Source: Williamsia sp. 1138
Lineage (GTDB): Bacteria; Actinomycetota; Actinomycetes; Mycobacteriales; Mycobacteriaceae
Assembly (NCBI RefSeq): GCF_002095435.2
Contig: NZ_MJEJ02000016.1
Location: 1-38,321 of the forward strand
Direction of reading: 5' to 3'
Length of the DNA stretch: 38,321 bases
Made by a program: the position numbers and the translations under genes. Below are positions 19,295 to 27,837 of the stretch, one piece after another. The first letter of the stretch is position 1; every line of letters starts with the position of its first letter. A model generated the notes under the pieces. The model was not told the origin of the DNA. It made no database searches and worked only from the letters and a program-made list of their open reading frames with translations.

Positions 19295-20311
19295 TCACTC
19301 GAAGGGGACCGGCGGGAGTTTGACGACCTGCGCTGCGTAGCTGAGCCCGGCGCCATAGCCGAGGAGCAGCGCGGTGTCGCCGGGCTTTGCCTTGCCGCGG
19401 GAGAGCAGGTCTTCCATGGCCAGCGGGATCGACGCGGCGGAGGTGTTGCCCGTGTACTCGATGTCGTTCGCGACGACGGCGTCCTCGCGCAGCTTGAGGC
19501 CGCGGGCGAGGAGTTCGTTGATCCGTGAGTTCGCCTGGTGGGGGACGAAGACGTCGAGATCTTTGGCGTCGATCTTCGCGGCATCGAGTGCGCGCTGCGC
19601 GGCCTTGCCCATCTCGAAGGCTGCCCAGCGGAAGACGCTTGTGCCCTCCATGCGGAGGTAGGGACGTTGCTTGCGGTCGCCGTTGAGGAAGGTCATCCAG
19701 TCGATGTCCTGGCGGATCGCGTCGTACTGCGAGCCGTCACTGCCCCAGATGACCGGGCCGACACTCTGCTCTTCGGCTGCACCGAGGACCACTGCGCCCG
19801 CGCCGTCGCCGAAGATGAAGCAGTTGCTGCGGTCGGTGGGATCGAGGGTGACCGAGAGCTGCTCGGAACCGATGACCAGCACATTGGTGGCGCTGCCCGC
19901 GCGGATCATGTCGGCGCCGAGGCCCATCGCGTAGCCGAAGCCCGCGCAACCGACGGTGACGTCGAACGCCGGTACACCGTTGGCGCCGAGCGCGGTGGCG
20001 ACAGCGGTCGCGGCTGCCGGGGTCAGCAGCAGGTGGGTGTTGGTCGCGACGATGACGGCGTCGATGTCCGAGCCGCTGATCAGGGCGTTGGCGATGGCCT
20101 TACGGCCGCAGTCGACGGCCATCGTGGTGGCTGATTCCTCGGGCGCGCAGAACCGGCGGGTCTTGATGCCGGTACGGGTATAGATCCATTCATCGCTGGA
20201 GTCGATCTGCTCGCAGATCTCCTCATTGGTGACAACGCGGTCCGGTCGGTAGGCGCCGATTCCGAGAATCCCGACGTTGTTGATTCCGGTCTTGTCAGCG
20301 ATGACAGGCAT
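19295..20311 (-). CDS. Beta-ketoacyl-ACP synthase III-like enzyme (KASIII)
   Basis: 338 residues. KASIII enzymes condense an acyl-CoA with malonyl-ACP to begin fatty-acid or polyketide chains. The catalytic triad is complete: Cys122 in VGCAGFG, His258 in VPHQANSR, Asn289 in TGNTSAAS. The N-terminus [19 protein letters not shown] and [10 protein letters not shown] are typical of FabH. Strand change and gaps of about 100 bases on both sides suggest its own transcript; a GAGGA lies 7 bases before ATG 20311. It is not beside other fatty-acid genes, so a specialised primer substrate is possible. Confidence 0.92.
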   Translation of the reverse strand: MPVIADKTGINNVGILGIGAYRPDRVVTNEEICEQIDSSDEWIYTRTGIKTRRFCAPEESATTMAVDCGRKAIANALISGSDIDAVIVATNTHLLLTPAAATAVATALGANGVPAFDVTVGCAGFGYAMGLGADMIRAGSATNVLVIGSEQLSVTLDPTDRSNCFIFGDGAGAVVLGAAEEQSVGPVIWGSDGSQYDAIRQDIDWMTFLNGDRKQRPYLRMEGTSVFRWAAFEMGKAAQRALDAAKIDAKDLDVFVPHQANSRINELLARGLKLREDAVVANDIEYTGNTSAASIPLAMEDLLSRGKAKPGDTALLLGYGAGLSYAAQVVKLPPVPFE

Positions 20312-20408
20312 AGCGTTCCTCTTTTCATTGCGGCTTGCACGATGTATCGGTCGGCCGGCACAGCTTGTAACAGGTTAGTTCAGAGCGACGGCGAAATCTG
20401 CGAGCAGG

Positions 20409-20984
20409 TCACCATGCATGGACTTGATTCTGGGCGTCCTCGAGACTGCGGCCGATCAGCAATTCGATCGCATCGGCCGCGTTCTCGAGCAGCAGCGGCA
20501 CGTCCGGACGCTCGGTGGTCGAGAAAGGCTTGAGGACGAAGTCGGCGGGATCCTGGCGACCCGGCGGGCGTCCGACTCCGAGTCTGACCCGCAGGTAGTC
20601 CTTGCTGCCGAGAGCCTGTGAGATCGACCTCAGCCCGTTGTGACCGCCCTCGCCGCCACCGCGCTTGAGCCGAACCGCGCCGAAATCGATGTCGAGTTCG
20701 TCGTGCACGGCGATCAGCGACTCCGGTGACGTCGAATAGAACGCGGCCAGAGGGCCCACCTGGCGACCGGACTCATTCATGAAACACGTCGGTTTCGCCA
20801 GGACCACAGACGTGCCACCGAGCCGTCCGACAGCGACCTGCGCCCCGGACTTCTTGTGGGTCTTGAACTTCTCTCCGAGCTTGGCTGCGAGGTGATCGAC
20901 TGCCATCGCCCCCACGTTGTGGCGGGTCTTCTCGTATCGGCTGCCGGGATTTCCCAGGCCGACAATCACGATCGCATCGGTCAC
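20409..20984 (-). CDS. pth: Peptidyl-tRNA hydrolase
   Basis: 191 residues, the usual bacterial Pth size. It cleaves the ester bond of peptidyl-tRNAs that drop off the ribosome. All signatures are present: [15 protein letters not shown] with the catalytic His22, [28 protein letters not shown] and the GVGRP motif. The GTG start (20984) overlaps the stop of the upstream TetR gene by 4 bases. In M. tuberculosis, pth (Rv1014c) follows rplY directly; here a TetR/EamA pair has come between them. Confidence 0.96.
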   Translation of the reverse strand: MTDAIVIVGLGNPGSRYEKTRHNVGAMAVDHLAAKLGEKFKTHKKSGAQVAVGRLGGTSVVLAKPTCFMNESGRQVGPLAAFYSTSPESLIAVHDELDIDFGAVRLKRGGGEGGHNGLRSISQALGSKDYLRVRLGVGRPPGRQDPADFVLKPFSTTERPDVPLLLENAADAIELLIGRSLEDAQNQVHAW

Positions 20985-21586
20985 GCGGCCATTCTGTCAT
21001 CCACGCCGAGCAAGACCTGCGCGGTGCGTCGGGCGATGTCCCCGGCGTCGCGTTGTGCACCCGCCGTTCTCGCGACGATGCTGCCCTCGTGGAGGAGGGT
21101 GAGCTGGCCCGCGAGAAAGGCGGGATCCGGATATTCGGCTGCGGCGCAGGTGTATTCGAACAGATCACGCACCCAGGTCTTCTCTTCGACGATGATCGGG
21201 ACACCGGGGTGCTCGGTGCCGCCGAGCTCGGCGTACGCGTTGACGAAACCGCAGCCGCGACCCCACGACGCCATCCACTGATCGGTGGCATCGAACACTG
21301 CAAGAGACTGCTCGGCGCCGACTGCCTTGTCGGCGATGGCGTCGAGGACCAGCGTGCGCCAGCGCAGACTGCGTCGGTGTAGATACGCGACGATCAACCC
21401 GTCTTTGGAGCCGAACCGGTCGTAGATGGTCTTCTTGGTGGTGTCGGCGGCCTCGGCGATCGACTCGACGCCGACTGCTCGAATCCCGTGGCGATAGAAC
21501 AACGTGCCCGCCGCAGACAAAATGCGTTCGGCGGCCGGGGTCATCGGGGCTTCGACGGGCAAGGACAGTGTTGCGGCAGCGTTCAC
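20981..21586 (-). CDS. TetR/AcrR-family regulator, divergent to an EamA permease
   Basis: 201 residues. The HTH region is [44 protein letters not shown], split here as helix 1 ([13 protein letters not shown]) and recognition part ([16 protein letters not shown]). GTG 21586 has an AGGAGG 7 bases upstream, which settles the start; an open extension toward 21817 would run through the divergent permease gene. The C-terminal ligand-binding domain includes a TetR_C-like [17 protein letters not shown] segment. A palindrome at 21626-21639 lies between this gene and the EamA gene and is its probable operator. It is coupled by 4 bases to pth. Confidence 0.9.
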   Translation of the reverse strand: MNAAATLSLPVEAPMTPAAERILSAAGTLFYRHGIRAVGVESIAEAADTTKKTIYDRFGSKDGLIVAYLHRRSLRWRTLVLDAIADKAVGAEQSLAVFDATDQWMASWGRGCGFVNAYAELGGTEHPGVPIIVEEKTWVRDLFEYTCAAAEYPDPAFLAGQLTLLHEGSIVARTAGAQRDAGDIARRTAQVLLGVDDRMAA

Positions 21587-21625
21587 GGTGGTTCCTCCTG
21601 ATCGCCAGAAAAATACACTGCAAGT

Positions 21626-21639
21626 ATACCGACCGGTGT
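21626..21639. promoter_or_regulatory. Divergent operator for the TetR/EamA pair
   Basis: ATACCGACCGGTGT is an imperfect palindrome (10 of 14 positions symmetric; core ACCG..CGGT). It lies in the 67-base spacer between the divergent starts at 21586 and 21654, 40 bases from one and 15 from the other, so binding could repress both. Confidence 0.5.
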
Positions 21640-21653
21640 GTTTACCTGTTGGC

Positions 21654-22586
21654 ATGTTCAAGGCTTCGGTGTTGTTGGTTCTGATGTGGAGCTCGGGGTA
21701 CCTGGGCGCCGAGATGGCGGCCAGGTATTCGTCGTGGCACATGCTGCTCAGTTGCCGGTTCGCGGTGGCGGCCGTTCTGCTGATCGGCTTCTGCGTGGTC
21801 AGGCAGCTGCGCATCACCCGCGCCGGGATCGCGCGTCAGGTGGGTCTCGGAGTCGTGATGCAGGGGCTCTACCTCGGCGCCATCAGCGCTGCGGTGGGTG
21901 CGGGTCTGAGTCCCGGGATCACCGCTCTCATCTGTTCGCTACAACCACTGGTCGTCGCGGCCGTCGCAGTACCGGTTCTCGGTGAGCGGATAGGGCCCCG
22001 CGAATGGCTCGGGCTTGCCGTCGGCATCGTCGGAGTCGGGCTCGTCGTCGGAGGAAAGATGAATTCCGGCGGCGCCCCGTGGTGGGCTTACCTGATGTGC
22101 GTGGGCGGCATGCTCGCCTTGGTCAGCGGGACACTGACGCAACGACGGATCGCATCTCGCGAGCCGATGGCCGCTGCTCTCGCGGTGCAATGCGTGGTGG
22201 GCGCCGTCATCTTCTGGATCGTCAATGCCATTGTGGGAGAGACGGTTCCGCCGATCACCTTCGATTTCGCGTGGTCGTTGGCCTGGGCGGTCGGTTTCGC
22301 GACCTTCGGTGGCTGGGGTGCCTACATGTGGGTCAACAGGGAAGCGGGCCCCATGCACGCGAGCACCCTTCTGCTGCTCGTCCCGCCGGCCACGATCCTC
22401 ATCGCCTGGCCGATGTTCGGTGACCCCATCGGGCCATGGGAAATCGTCGGCGTGGCGGTGAGCGCTGTCGGTGTCGCCATCAAACTGATCGGCGGACGGG
22501 CGCAGTCAGCGGACCAGCAGACTGCGCCACAACGAACTCCGGCCCGCGACACCGAAGTGCGCGGACCGGAGTTGGTGCGTGAGTGA
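21654..22586 (+). CDS. EamA/DMT-superfamily permease
   Basis: 310 residues with about ten hydrophobic helices arranged as two EamA repeats. The first ends near ICSLQPLVVAAVAVPVLGERIGPREWLGLAVGIVGVGL in pieces LICSLQPLV and LGERIGPREWLG; the second ends near LLLVPPATILIAWPMFGD and IVGVAVSAVGVAI. The conserved helix 4 to 5 pattern of drug/metabolite exporters is visible. ATG 21654 gives a complete first helix (MFKASVLLVLMWSSGYLGAE). The divergent TetR gene suggests inducible export of a toxic metabolite or amino acid; the actual substrate is not predictable. It converges with rplY, 8 bases between stops. Confidence 0.88.
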   Translation: MFKASVLLVLMWSSGYLGAEMAARYSSWHMLLSCRFAVAAVLLIGFCVVRQLRITRAGIARQVGLGVVMQGLYLGAISAAVGAGLSPGITALICSLQPLVVAAVAVPVLGERIGPREWLGLAVGIVGVGLVVGGKMNSGGAPWWAYLMCVGGMLALVSGTLTQRRIASREPMAAALAVQCVVGAVIFWIVNAIVGETVPPITFDFAWSLAWAVGFATFGGWGAYMWVNREAGPMHASTLLLLVPPATILIAWPMFGDPIGPWEIVGVAVSAVGVAIKLIGGRAQSADQQTAPQRTPARDTEVRGPELVRE

Positions 22587-22594
22587 CGCAGTGA

Positions 22595-23227
22595 CTACTC
22601 GCTCTCGGCGGGGGCCTCTTCGCCCTCTTCGGCCGGAGCCTCAGGGTCGGCGTCGGACTCGGTCTCGGCCTTCTGGGCCTCGTTGACGGCCACGATGAGC
22701 GTCTCGGGATCGGACACCAGGGTCACACCTTCGGGCAGCGTGAGTTCGGCAGCGGTGACGGAGAACCCGGCGACGGCGTCTTCGACAGACACGACGATCT
22801 GCTCCGGGATCGAGAGCACGTCGGCTTCGATCTCCACGAAGCTGGCATCCTGGGTGACCAGGTTGCCGGGAGCGGCGTCGCCCTCGGTCACGATGGCGAC
22901 CTCGACGGTCACCTTTTCGCCGCGGGTGATGACGACGAAGTCGGCGTGTTCGATGTAGTTGCGGATCGGGTGCACGTCGACCTGCTTGGTCAGCGCGAGC
23001 TGCTCGCCTTCGCCCTCGATCTTCAGGTCGACGACGGCGTTGAGGCCGTTGTTACGCAGGACGGCCGCGAAGTCGCGGGCCGGGACCAGCAGGTGGCGGG
23101 GGGTCGAGCCGTGGCCGTAGAGAACGGCTGGCACATTGCCTTCGCGGCGGGCGCGGCGCGAGGCACCCTTGCCGCTCTCGGTGCGGAGCGAAACATTGAT
23201 AACGCTGGCCTGATTGGCATTTGCCAT
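22595..23227 (-). CDS. rplY: 50S ribosomal protein L25/general stress protein Ctc
   Basis: 210 residues, the long Ctc form of L25. The N-terminal 5S-rRNA-binding domain has [27 protein letters not shown] and [12 protein letters not shown] in separate blocks; the C-terminal TL5 domain follows ([22 protein letters not shown] region). It closes with an acidic Glu/Ala tail. The start at ATG 23227 has GAGGAG nine bases upstream; an in-frame extension upstream has no support. A promoter candidate at 23371-23400 implies a leader of about 137 bases. Same orientation as pth but separated from it by a TetR/EamA insertion. Confidence 0.95.
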   Translation of the reverse strand: MANANQASVINVSLRTESGKGASRRARREGNVPAVLYGHGSTPRHLLVPARDFAAVLRNNGLNAVVDLKIEGEGEQLALTKQVDVHPIRNYIEHADFVVITRGEKVTVEVAIVTEGDAAPGNLVTQDASFVEIEADVLSIPEQIVVSVEDAVAGFSVTAAELTLPEGVTLVSDPETLIVAVNEAQKAETESDADPEAPAEEGEEAPAESE

Positions 23228-23332
23228 GATGGTGTCTCCTCGGGTGATGCGGGTCTGGGGTCTGCGGGTCACGGCATACGTCGGTGACAGCCACAGTCCA
23301 CCCTGAGAGGAAGACCACGCCGCGCCGATCAC

Positions 23333-23349
23333 GGTGACATCAGGTCACC
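23333..23349 (-). promoter_or_regulatory. Hairpin in the rplY leader
   Basis: GGTGAC-ATCAG-GTCACC (plus-strand letters) gives a perfect 6-bp stem with a 5-base loop about 15-30 bases into the inferred rplY leader. Leaders of ribosomal protein genes often fold to bind the protein; no direct match to a known leader family is claimed. Confidence 0.3.
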
Positions 23350-23370
23350 CTCGCCGAGACAACGGGCCAA

Positions 23371-23400
23371 ACTATACCGCGCCAGGGCAAATAGTCTTAA
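23371..23400 (-). promoter_or_regulatory. Candidate rplY promoter
   Basis: On the minus strand TTAAGA (23400-23395) and TATAGT (23376-23371) are 18 bases apart. TATAGT is one of the best -10 matches in the window. Transcription would begin near 23364, about 137 bases before the rplY ATG. Confidence 0.5.
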
Positions 23401-23448
23401 TCGCCCGGTCCTACCAGCGGGAATCCGCCTGCCTGCGACGCCATCGAG

Positions 23449-23454
23449 TAGCGT
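23449..23454 (+). promoter_or_regulatory. Candidate -10 box for the epoxide-hydrolase-like gene
   Basis: TAGCGT (TAnnnT) ends 7 bases before ATG 23462. No Shine-Dalgarno sequence is present, consistent with a leaderless mRNA. Confidence 0.35.
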
Positions 23455-23461
23455 CGCGGCC

Positions 23462-23920
23462 ATGGCAGAAAAGTCCCCCGCAGAGATTTCGCAACTGTTC
23501 CTCGAGGCGCTGGCGCTCGACGACCCGACGACCGCGCTGACCTACGTCGACCCCGACATCGCGTACACCAACGTCGGGTTCGCCCCGATTCACGGCAAAC
23601 GACGCGTCGCGAAGTTCTTCAAGGTGATGGAGAATCCGCGGGTTGGCTTCGGGGTCCAGTTCATCAACGTCACGGCAGACGGCTCGGTCGTGCTGACAGA
23701 ACGGATCGACGAACTCAGCGTCGGCAGATTTCGGCTGCAGTTCTGGGTCTGCGGCCGGTTCGAGGTGCACGACGGACTCATCACCGTCTGGCGTGACTAC
23801 TTCGACTTCTTCCAGTTCTTCGTCAAGGCGCCGCTGCGAGGGTTGGTCGCCCTTGCCTTGCCGGGCACTCAGAAACCGTTGCCGAAGCCGACCGTGACCG
23901 GAGTCGCGTCGATCGGCTGA
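23462..23920 (+). CDS. Limonene-1,2-epoxide hydrolase-like protein (NTF2 fold)
   Basis: 152 residues. The small curved-sheet cone fold of limonene-1,2-epoxide hydrolases is suggested by a complete active-site set at the right spacing: Tyr35 and Asn37 in YTNVGF, Arg81 and Asp83 in TERIDEL, and Asp112 in WRDYFD. In the Rhodococcus erythropolis enzyme, Asp-Arg-Asp activates water that opens the epoxide while Tyr and Asn position it. Mycobacterial relatives (EphG, Rv2740) prefer bulky or lipid epoxides. The natural substrate here is unknown. It stands alone on the plus strand between rplY and the arsC-like gene, with its own TAnnnT box. Confidence 0.82.
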   Translation: MAEKSPAEISQLFLEALALDDPTTALTYVDPDIAYTNVGFAPIHGKRRVAKFFKVMENPRVGFGVQFINVTADGSVVLTERIDELSVGRFRLQFWVCGRFEVHDGLITVWRDYFDFFQFFVKAPLRGLVALALPGTQKPLPKPTVTGVASIG

Positions 23921-23933
23921 ATCTTCGCGCGGA

Positions 23934-24275
23934 CTACAGGATCTCGTCGACCGATTCGACCGGCCGGGTGAGCCGCGTGCCCTTGTCGGTGACGACGAAA
24001 GGCCGTTCGATCAGAATCGGATTGGTCGCCATCGCGTCGAGCAACTGGTCGTCGGTGGCGTCGGCGAGGTCGAGTTCTTTGTAGAGTGCCTCACGTTTGC
24101 GGACCGCCTGGCGCACGTCGAGGCCGGCGTCGGAGATCATCTTCTCCAGTGCGATTCGGCTCGGCGGCGTTTCCAGGTACTTGACGATCGTCGGCTCGAC
24201 ACCTGCATCTCGCATGTGCTGCAGGGTCTTGCGCGAGGTCGAGCACTTGGGGTTGTGATAGATCGTCGCGGCCAT
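23934..24275 (-). CDS. ArsC/Spx-fold protein, arsenate-reductase-like
   Basis: 113 residues, the size of glutaredoxin-coupled ArsC proteins. The active-site Cys11 lies in HNPKCSTSRKTL; the conserved KYLETPP and NPILIERPFVV segments, the latter with the phosphate/arsenate-contacting Arg, match the family. No arsenite pump or ArsR gene is nearby, so a role in arsenic detoxification is not supported by context; a general thiol-redox role is possible. It lies 13 bases after prs and is probably the last gene of a glmU-prs-arsC-like operon. Confidence 0.88.
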   Translation of the reverse strand: MAATIYHNPKCSTSRKTLQHMRDAGVEPTIVKYLETPPSRIALEKMISDAGLDVRQAVRKREALYKELDLADATDDQLLDAMATNPILIERPFVVTDKGTRLTRPVESVDEIL

Positions 24276-24288
24276 CGGGCTTCGGCTC

Positions 24289-25269
24289 CTACGCGTTTCC
24301 GTTGAAAAGGCTGGTCACCGAACCGTTTTCGAAGACCTCGCGAATGGTGCGACCGAGCAGGGGGGCAATCGAGAGAACGGTCAGGGTGTCGAACTGCTTG
24401 TCCGGGCCGATCGGCAGGGTGTCGGTGGCGATGACCTCGCGGGCGCCACAGTTGGCGAGACGCTCCGCGGCCGGGTCGGAGAACACGCCGTGCGTGGTCG
24501 CGATGACGACGTCGCCGGCGCCGGCGTCCTTGAGAACCCGGACCGCTCCGGCGATGGTGCCGCCGGTGTCGATCATGTCGTCGATGAGCACGCAGGTGCG
24601 GCCTTCGACGTCGCCGACCACACGGTTCGACTTCACCTGGTTGGGCACCAGGGGATCACGGGTCTTGTGGATGAAGGCCAGCGGCGCGCCGTCCAAGGCG
24701 TCGGCCCACTTCTCCGCCACGCGCACACGGCCGGAGTCGGGGGAGACGACGGTGATGTCCTTGGTGCCGTACTTGTCCTTGACGTACTCGGCCAGCTGTC
24801 CCTGGGCGTGCATGTGATCGACGGGACCGTCGAAGAAACCCTGGATCTGATCGGTGTGCAGGTCGACGGTGATGATCCGGTCGGCGCCTGCGGTCTTGAG
24901 GAGATCGGCGACGAGACGTGCCGAAATCGGTTCGCGGCCACGGTGTTTCTTGTCCTGGCGGGCGTAGGGGTAGAACGGCAGGATCGCGGTGATGCGCTTG
25001 GCCGATCCGCGCTTGAGCGCGTCGATCATGATCAGCTGTTCCATCAGGTGCTTGTTCAGCGGCGCCGGGCAACTCTGCAACACGAAGGCGTCGGAACCAC
25101 GGACCGACTCCTCGAAGCGCACGAAGATCTCGCCGTTGGCGAAGTCCCGCGCCGTCTGCGGGGTCACCTTGATGTCGAGCTCGCGCGCGACGGCGTCGGC
25201 GAGTTCGGGATGTGCGCGACCAGAGAACAGCATCAGGCTCTTCTGGTTGTCAGTCGTGGTCCAGGTCAC
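24289..25269 (-). CDS. prs: Ribose-phosphate pyrophosphokinase
   Basis: 326 residues. PRPP synthetase makes phosphoribosyl pyrophosphate for nucleotides, histidine, tryptophan and, in this order, decaprenyl-phospho-arabinose. Signatures are the ATP-loop [19 protein letters not shown] (catalytic His among them), [18 protein letters not shown], and the ribose-5-phosphate/PRPP loop [12 protein letters not shown]. The GTG start at 25269 overlaps the glmU stop by 4 bases. This corresponds to prsA (Rv1017c) next to glmU (Rv1018c). Confidence 0.97.
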   Translation of the reverse strand: MTWTTTDNQKSLMLFSGRAHPELADAVARELDIKVTPQTARDFANGEIFVRFEESVRGSDAFVLQSCPAPLNKHLMEQLIMIDALKRGSAKRITAILPFYPYARQDKKHRGREPISARLVADLLKTAGADRIITVDLHTDQIQGFFDGPVDHMHAQGQLAEYVKDKYGTKDITVVSPDSGRVRVAEKWADALDGAPLAFIHKTRDPLVPNQVKSNRVVGDVEGRTCVLIDDMIDTGGTIAGAVRVLKDAGAGDVVIATTHGVFSDPAAERLANCGAREVIATDTLPIGPDKQFDTLTVLSIAPLLGRTIREVFENGSVTSLFNGNA

Positions 25270-26759
25270 TGGGTGTCTCTTTCTTGTTGCGTGTTCTCGG
25301 TGACTTGTGCGTCGAGTGCTTCGGCAGCGGCCCGGGCTGAGGGCGTACCGGGTCGCTTGGATTGCACCCAGCCGTCGATATTTCGTTGTTTGCCGCCGGA
25401 GATCGCCAAGGCGCCTGCGGGCACATCCTGCGTCAAAACCGTACCTGCTCCGGTGTAGACGCCATCACCGACGTTGAGTGGGGCGACGAACATGGTGTCC
25501 GAACCGGTGCGGCAGTGCTTTCCGATCACGGTGCGGGTCTTGTTGACGCCGTCGTAGTTCACGAAGACGCTGGACGCGCCGATGTTGGTGCCCTCGCCGA
25601 TGGTCGCGTCGCCGACATACGTCAGGTGGGGCACTTTCGCGCCCCGGCCGATGTCGGAGTTCTTGGTCTCGACAAAGGTGCCGATCTTGCCCTCGTCCCC
25701 GAGCACGCTTCCGGGCCGCAGGAAGGCGAACGGTCCCACCTGGGTACCGGAACCGATCACCGATTCGCTGGCCTGCGTGCGAATGATCGTTGCGCCCGCG
25801 CCCACCGTGACGTCGGTCAGGGTGCTGTCCGGCCCGATGCGGGCGTCTGTCTCGATGCTCGTCCGACCGTGCAGTTGTGTCCCGGGCAGGATCGTGACGT
25901 CCGTCGCGATGGCGACGTCGACGTCGATCCAGGTGCTGGTGGGGTCGATGATCGTGACGCCGGCCAGCATGTGACGGGCCAGCGTGCGCCGGTTGAGTTC
26001 AGCGCCGAGATCGGAGAGCTGCAGTCGGTCGTTGCAGCCGGCCACCAGCGCCGCATCGACGATGTGCTTGGCGCGCACCACTTTCGAGTGGCGGTTCGCG
26101 ATCTCGATCACGTCGGTGAGGTAGAGCTCGTGCTGGGCGTTGTCAGGGGACAACTCTGCGAGCGCACTGCGCAGGGTGCGGGCATCGAATGCGTAGACCC
26201 CGGAATTGACTTCCGTGATCCGGCGTTGCTGTTCGGTCGCATCCTTCTGCTCGACGATCGCGGTCACCGCGCCGTCCTGGGTGCGCAGCACGCGGCCGTA
26301 CCCGGTCGGGTCGGCGGCTGTCGAGGTCAGCACCGTGACGGACGCCGGAGGCGAAGAGGTGTGGTAGGCGATGAGGTCACGCAGTGTGGGCCCGTCGAGC
26401 AGCGGGACGTCGGCGGCCGTGACGAGGACGGTGCCGTCGAAGGCATCGGGCAATGCCGCAAGGCCCGCCCGCACGGCGTCACCGGTGCCGTTCTGTTGCG
26501 CCTGGACCGCGGTCAGGACCTCCCGGTCGAGGGTGGCAGCGACATCTGTGCAGGCCGCGCCCACTTTCTCGCGGTCGTGGCCGACGACCACCACCAGGTG
26601 ATCGGGCTCGATGTCGGCGGCGGCGTGCAGAGCATGAGAGAGCAGCGACCTCCCACCGATTCCGTGCAGAACTTTCGGGGTCGCCGATTTCATGCGGGTG
26701 CCGGCGCCCGCAGCGAGTACGAGAACGGCCGTCGGCCCTGACTTGGACGCCACGGACAT
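25266..26759 (-). CDS. glmU: Bifunctional UDP-GlcNAc pyrophosphorylase/GlcN-1-P acetyltransferase
   Basis: 497 residues. GlmU acetylates glucosamine-1-phosphate and then couples it to UTP, giving UDP-GlcNAc for peptidoglycan and the arabinogalactan linker. The N-terminal Rossmann domain starts [13 protein letters not shown]; after residue 260 the left-handed beta helix shows hexapeptide repeats and ends with the acetyl-CoA region [11 protein letters not shown] and [17 protein letters not shown] roughly 30-residue C-terminal tail rich in Ala/Gln follows, as in mycobacterial GlmU. AAGGGAG lies 5 bases before ATG 26759, and a TAGGAT -10-like box lies at 26804-26799 on the minus strand. Confidence 0.97.
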   Translation of the reverse strand: MSVASKSGPTAVLVLAAGAGTRMKSATPKVLHGIGGRSLLSHALHAAADIEPDHLVVVVGHDREKVGAACTDVAATLDREVLTAVQAQQNGTGDAVRAGLAALPDAFDGTVLVTAADVPLLDGPTLRDLIAYHTSSPPASVTVLTSTAADPTGYGRVLRTQDGAVTAIVEQKDATEQQRRITEVNSGVYAFDARTLRSALAELSPDNAQHELYLTDVIEIANRHSKVVRAKHIVDAALVAGCNDRLQLSDLGAELNRRTLARHMLAGVTIIDPTSTWIDVDVAIATDVTILPGTQLHGRTSIETDARIGPDSTLTDVTVGAGATIIRTQASESVIGSGTQVGPFAFLRPGSVLGDEGKIGTFVETKNSDIGRGAKVPHLTYVGDATIGEGTNIGASSVFVNYDGVNKTRTVIGKHCRTGSDTMFVAPLNVGDGVYTGAGTVLTQDVPAGALAISGGKQRNIDGWVQSKRPGTPSARAAAEALDAQVTENTQQERDTQ

Positions 26760-26917
26760 AGGACTCCCTTGCCGGGTTGGAAGCGGGGGAACGGCCCGAT
26801 CCTACGCACCTTCGGAGGGCGCTTGATACAACTGGTGGGGTTCGCCAGTGGCATCGGCCCGAGTTGTCCACGGTGTCTTCGGCGATAGATCCGGGTTTCT
26901 TCGACAAGGGAGTTGAT

Positions 26918-27673
26918 GTGAGCGAGCAGAGAACAGCGATAGTCACCGGCGCGGCGCGCGGAATCGGAGCCGCGGTGGCCAAGAAGCTGGCTGCGGACGG
27001 GCTGGCGGTCGCGGTCCTGGACCTCGACGAGGCCAGCACCGCTGACACCGTGAAGGCGATCACGGACGCCGGCGGCCGCGCGTTGGGAGTCGGCACCGAT
27101 GTCTCCGACGAAGATTCTGTTGCCGCTGCCGTCGAGAAGATCGCCAAGGAACTCGGCGATCCGACGGTACTGATCAACAACGCCGGCATCACCCGGGACA
27201 ACCTGCTGTTCAAGATGCCGGTCTCCGACTGGGACGCGGTGATGAACGTGCACCTGCGCGGTGCCTTCCTGATGACGCGCGCAGTGCAGCAGTACATGGT
27301 GGCCGCCAAGTTCGGGCGCGTGGTCAACCTGTCGAGCACCTCGGCCCAGGGCAATCGCGGACAGGTCAACTACTCCGCTGCCAAGGCCGGCATGCAGGGC
27401 TTCACCAAGACCCTTTCCATCGAACTGGGCAAGTTCGGCGTCACCGCGAACGCCATCGCTCCCGGATTCATCGAGACCGAGATGACCGCCGCCACCGCAG
27501 AACGCGTCGGTGTCCCGTTCGAGGACTTCAAAGCGGCTGCTGCCTCGCAGATCCCGGTTGCACGCGTCGGCCAGCCCGACGACATCGCCAACACCGCGGC
27601 GTTCTTCGTCAGCGAGGGTGCGGGCTTCGTGTCCGGCCAGGTCATCTACGTTGCGGGTGGCCCCAAAGACTGA
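26918..27673 (+). CDS. SDR-family 3-oxoacyl-ACP reductase-like protein (FabG type)
   Basis: 251 residues, a classical short-chain dehydrogenase. The nucleotide-binding TGAARGIG, the NNAGITRDNLL segment, and the Ser-Tyr-Lys catalytic set (VNLSSTSAQ, YSAAKAG) are all present; the MTRAVQ and APGFIETEM stretches are typical of FabG proteins, which reduce 3-oxoacyl-ACP with NADPH. Not next to other fatty-acid genes, so the exact acyl substrate is open. GTG 26918 is chosen because AAGGGAG precedes it by 6 bases. Divergent from glmU across a 158-base spacer; ends in a strong terminator. Confidence 0.9.
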   Translation: MSEQRTAIVTGAARGIGAAVAKKLAADGLAVAVLDLDEASTADTVKAITDAGGRALGVGTDVSDEDSVAAAVEKIAKELGDPTVLINNAGITRDNLLFKMPVSDWDAVMNVHLRGAFLMTRAVQQYMVAAKFGRVVNLSSTSAQGNRGQVNYSAAKAGMQGFTKTLSIELGKFGVTANAIAPGFIETEMTAATAERVGVPFEDFKAAAASQIPVARVGQPDDIANTAAFFVSEGAGFVSGQVIYVAGGPKD

Positions 27674-27684
27674 TGTGCAAGCGG

Positions 27685-27716
27685 GTGGTGGGTGCGTGTT
27701 CTCGCGCATCCACCAC
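27685..27716 (+). terminator. Rho-independent-type terminator after the FabG-like gene
   Basis: GTGGTGGGTGCG (27685-27696) pairs with CGCATCCACCAC (27705-27716): a 12-bp stem with one G-U pair and an 8-base loop, starting 12 bases after the stop codon. There is no U-run, as is usual in actinobacteria. Confidence 0.75.
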
Positions 27717-27740
27717 TCGTGGCACAATCGTTTTGCACAA

Positions 27741-27812
27741 TCCGCCATGGTGTAATCGGCAACACTCCTGATTTTGGTTCAGGTATTCTAGGTTCGAGTC
27801 CTGGTGGCGGAG
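27741..27812 (+). tRNA. trnQ: tRNA-Gln (anticodon UUG)
   Basis: A 72-base cloverleaf. The acceptor stem pairs TCCGCCA (27741-27747) with TGGCGGA (27805-27811), with G at 27812 as discriminator. The anticodon stem pairs CCTGA (27767-27771) with TCAGG (27779-27783) around loop TTTTGGT, placing anticodon TTG at 27774-27776. The T-loop GTTCGAGTC is present. CCA is not encoded. A CACAAT box at 27723-27728 lies 12 bases upstream and may be the -10 element. It reads CAA glutamine codons and, by wobble, CAG. Confidence 0.95.
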
Positions 27813-27837
27813 CAAAGCACCGATCAGATGCCCTGAA

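Noticed and set aside
17597-19528. A very long plus-strand open frame opposite prfC and the KASIII gene
   Set aside because: It is the GC-rich antisense frame of two well-supported minus-strand genes; it has no domain signature, no ribosome-binding site, and a Gly/Val/Asp/Arg/Leu-biased composition typical of shadow frames.
21587-21817. N-terminal extension of the TetR protein to 21817
   Set aside because: The strong AGGAGG before GTG 21586 fixes the start; the extension runs across the operator and into the divergent permease gene.
23934-24275. Arsenic-resistance operon around the arsC-like gene
   Set aside because: No arsenite transporter or ArsR gene lies nearby; the gene is the tail of the glmU-prs operon.
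26829-26850. Inverted repeat ACTGG...CCAGT between glmU and the FabG-like gene as an operator
   Set aside because: Arms are only 5-6 bases with a 9-base centre and one mismatch on extension; such matches are expected by chance in this composition.
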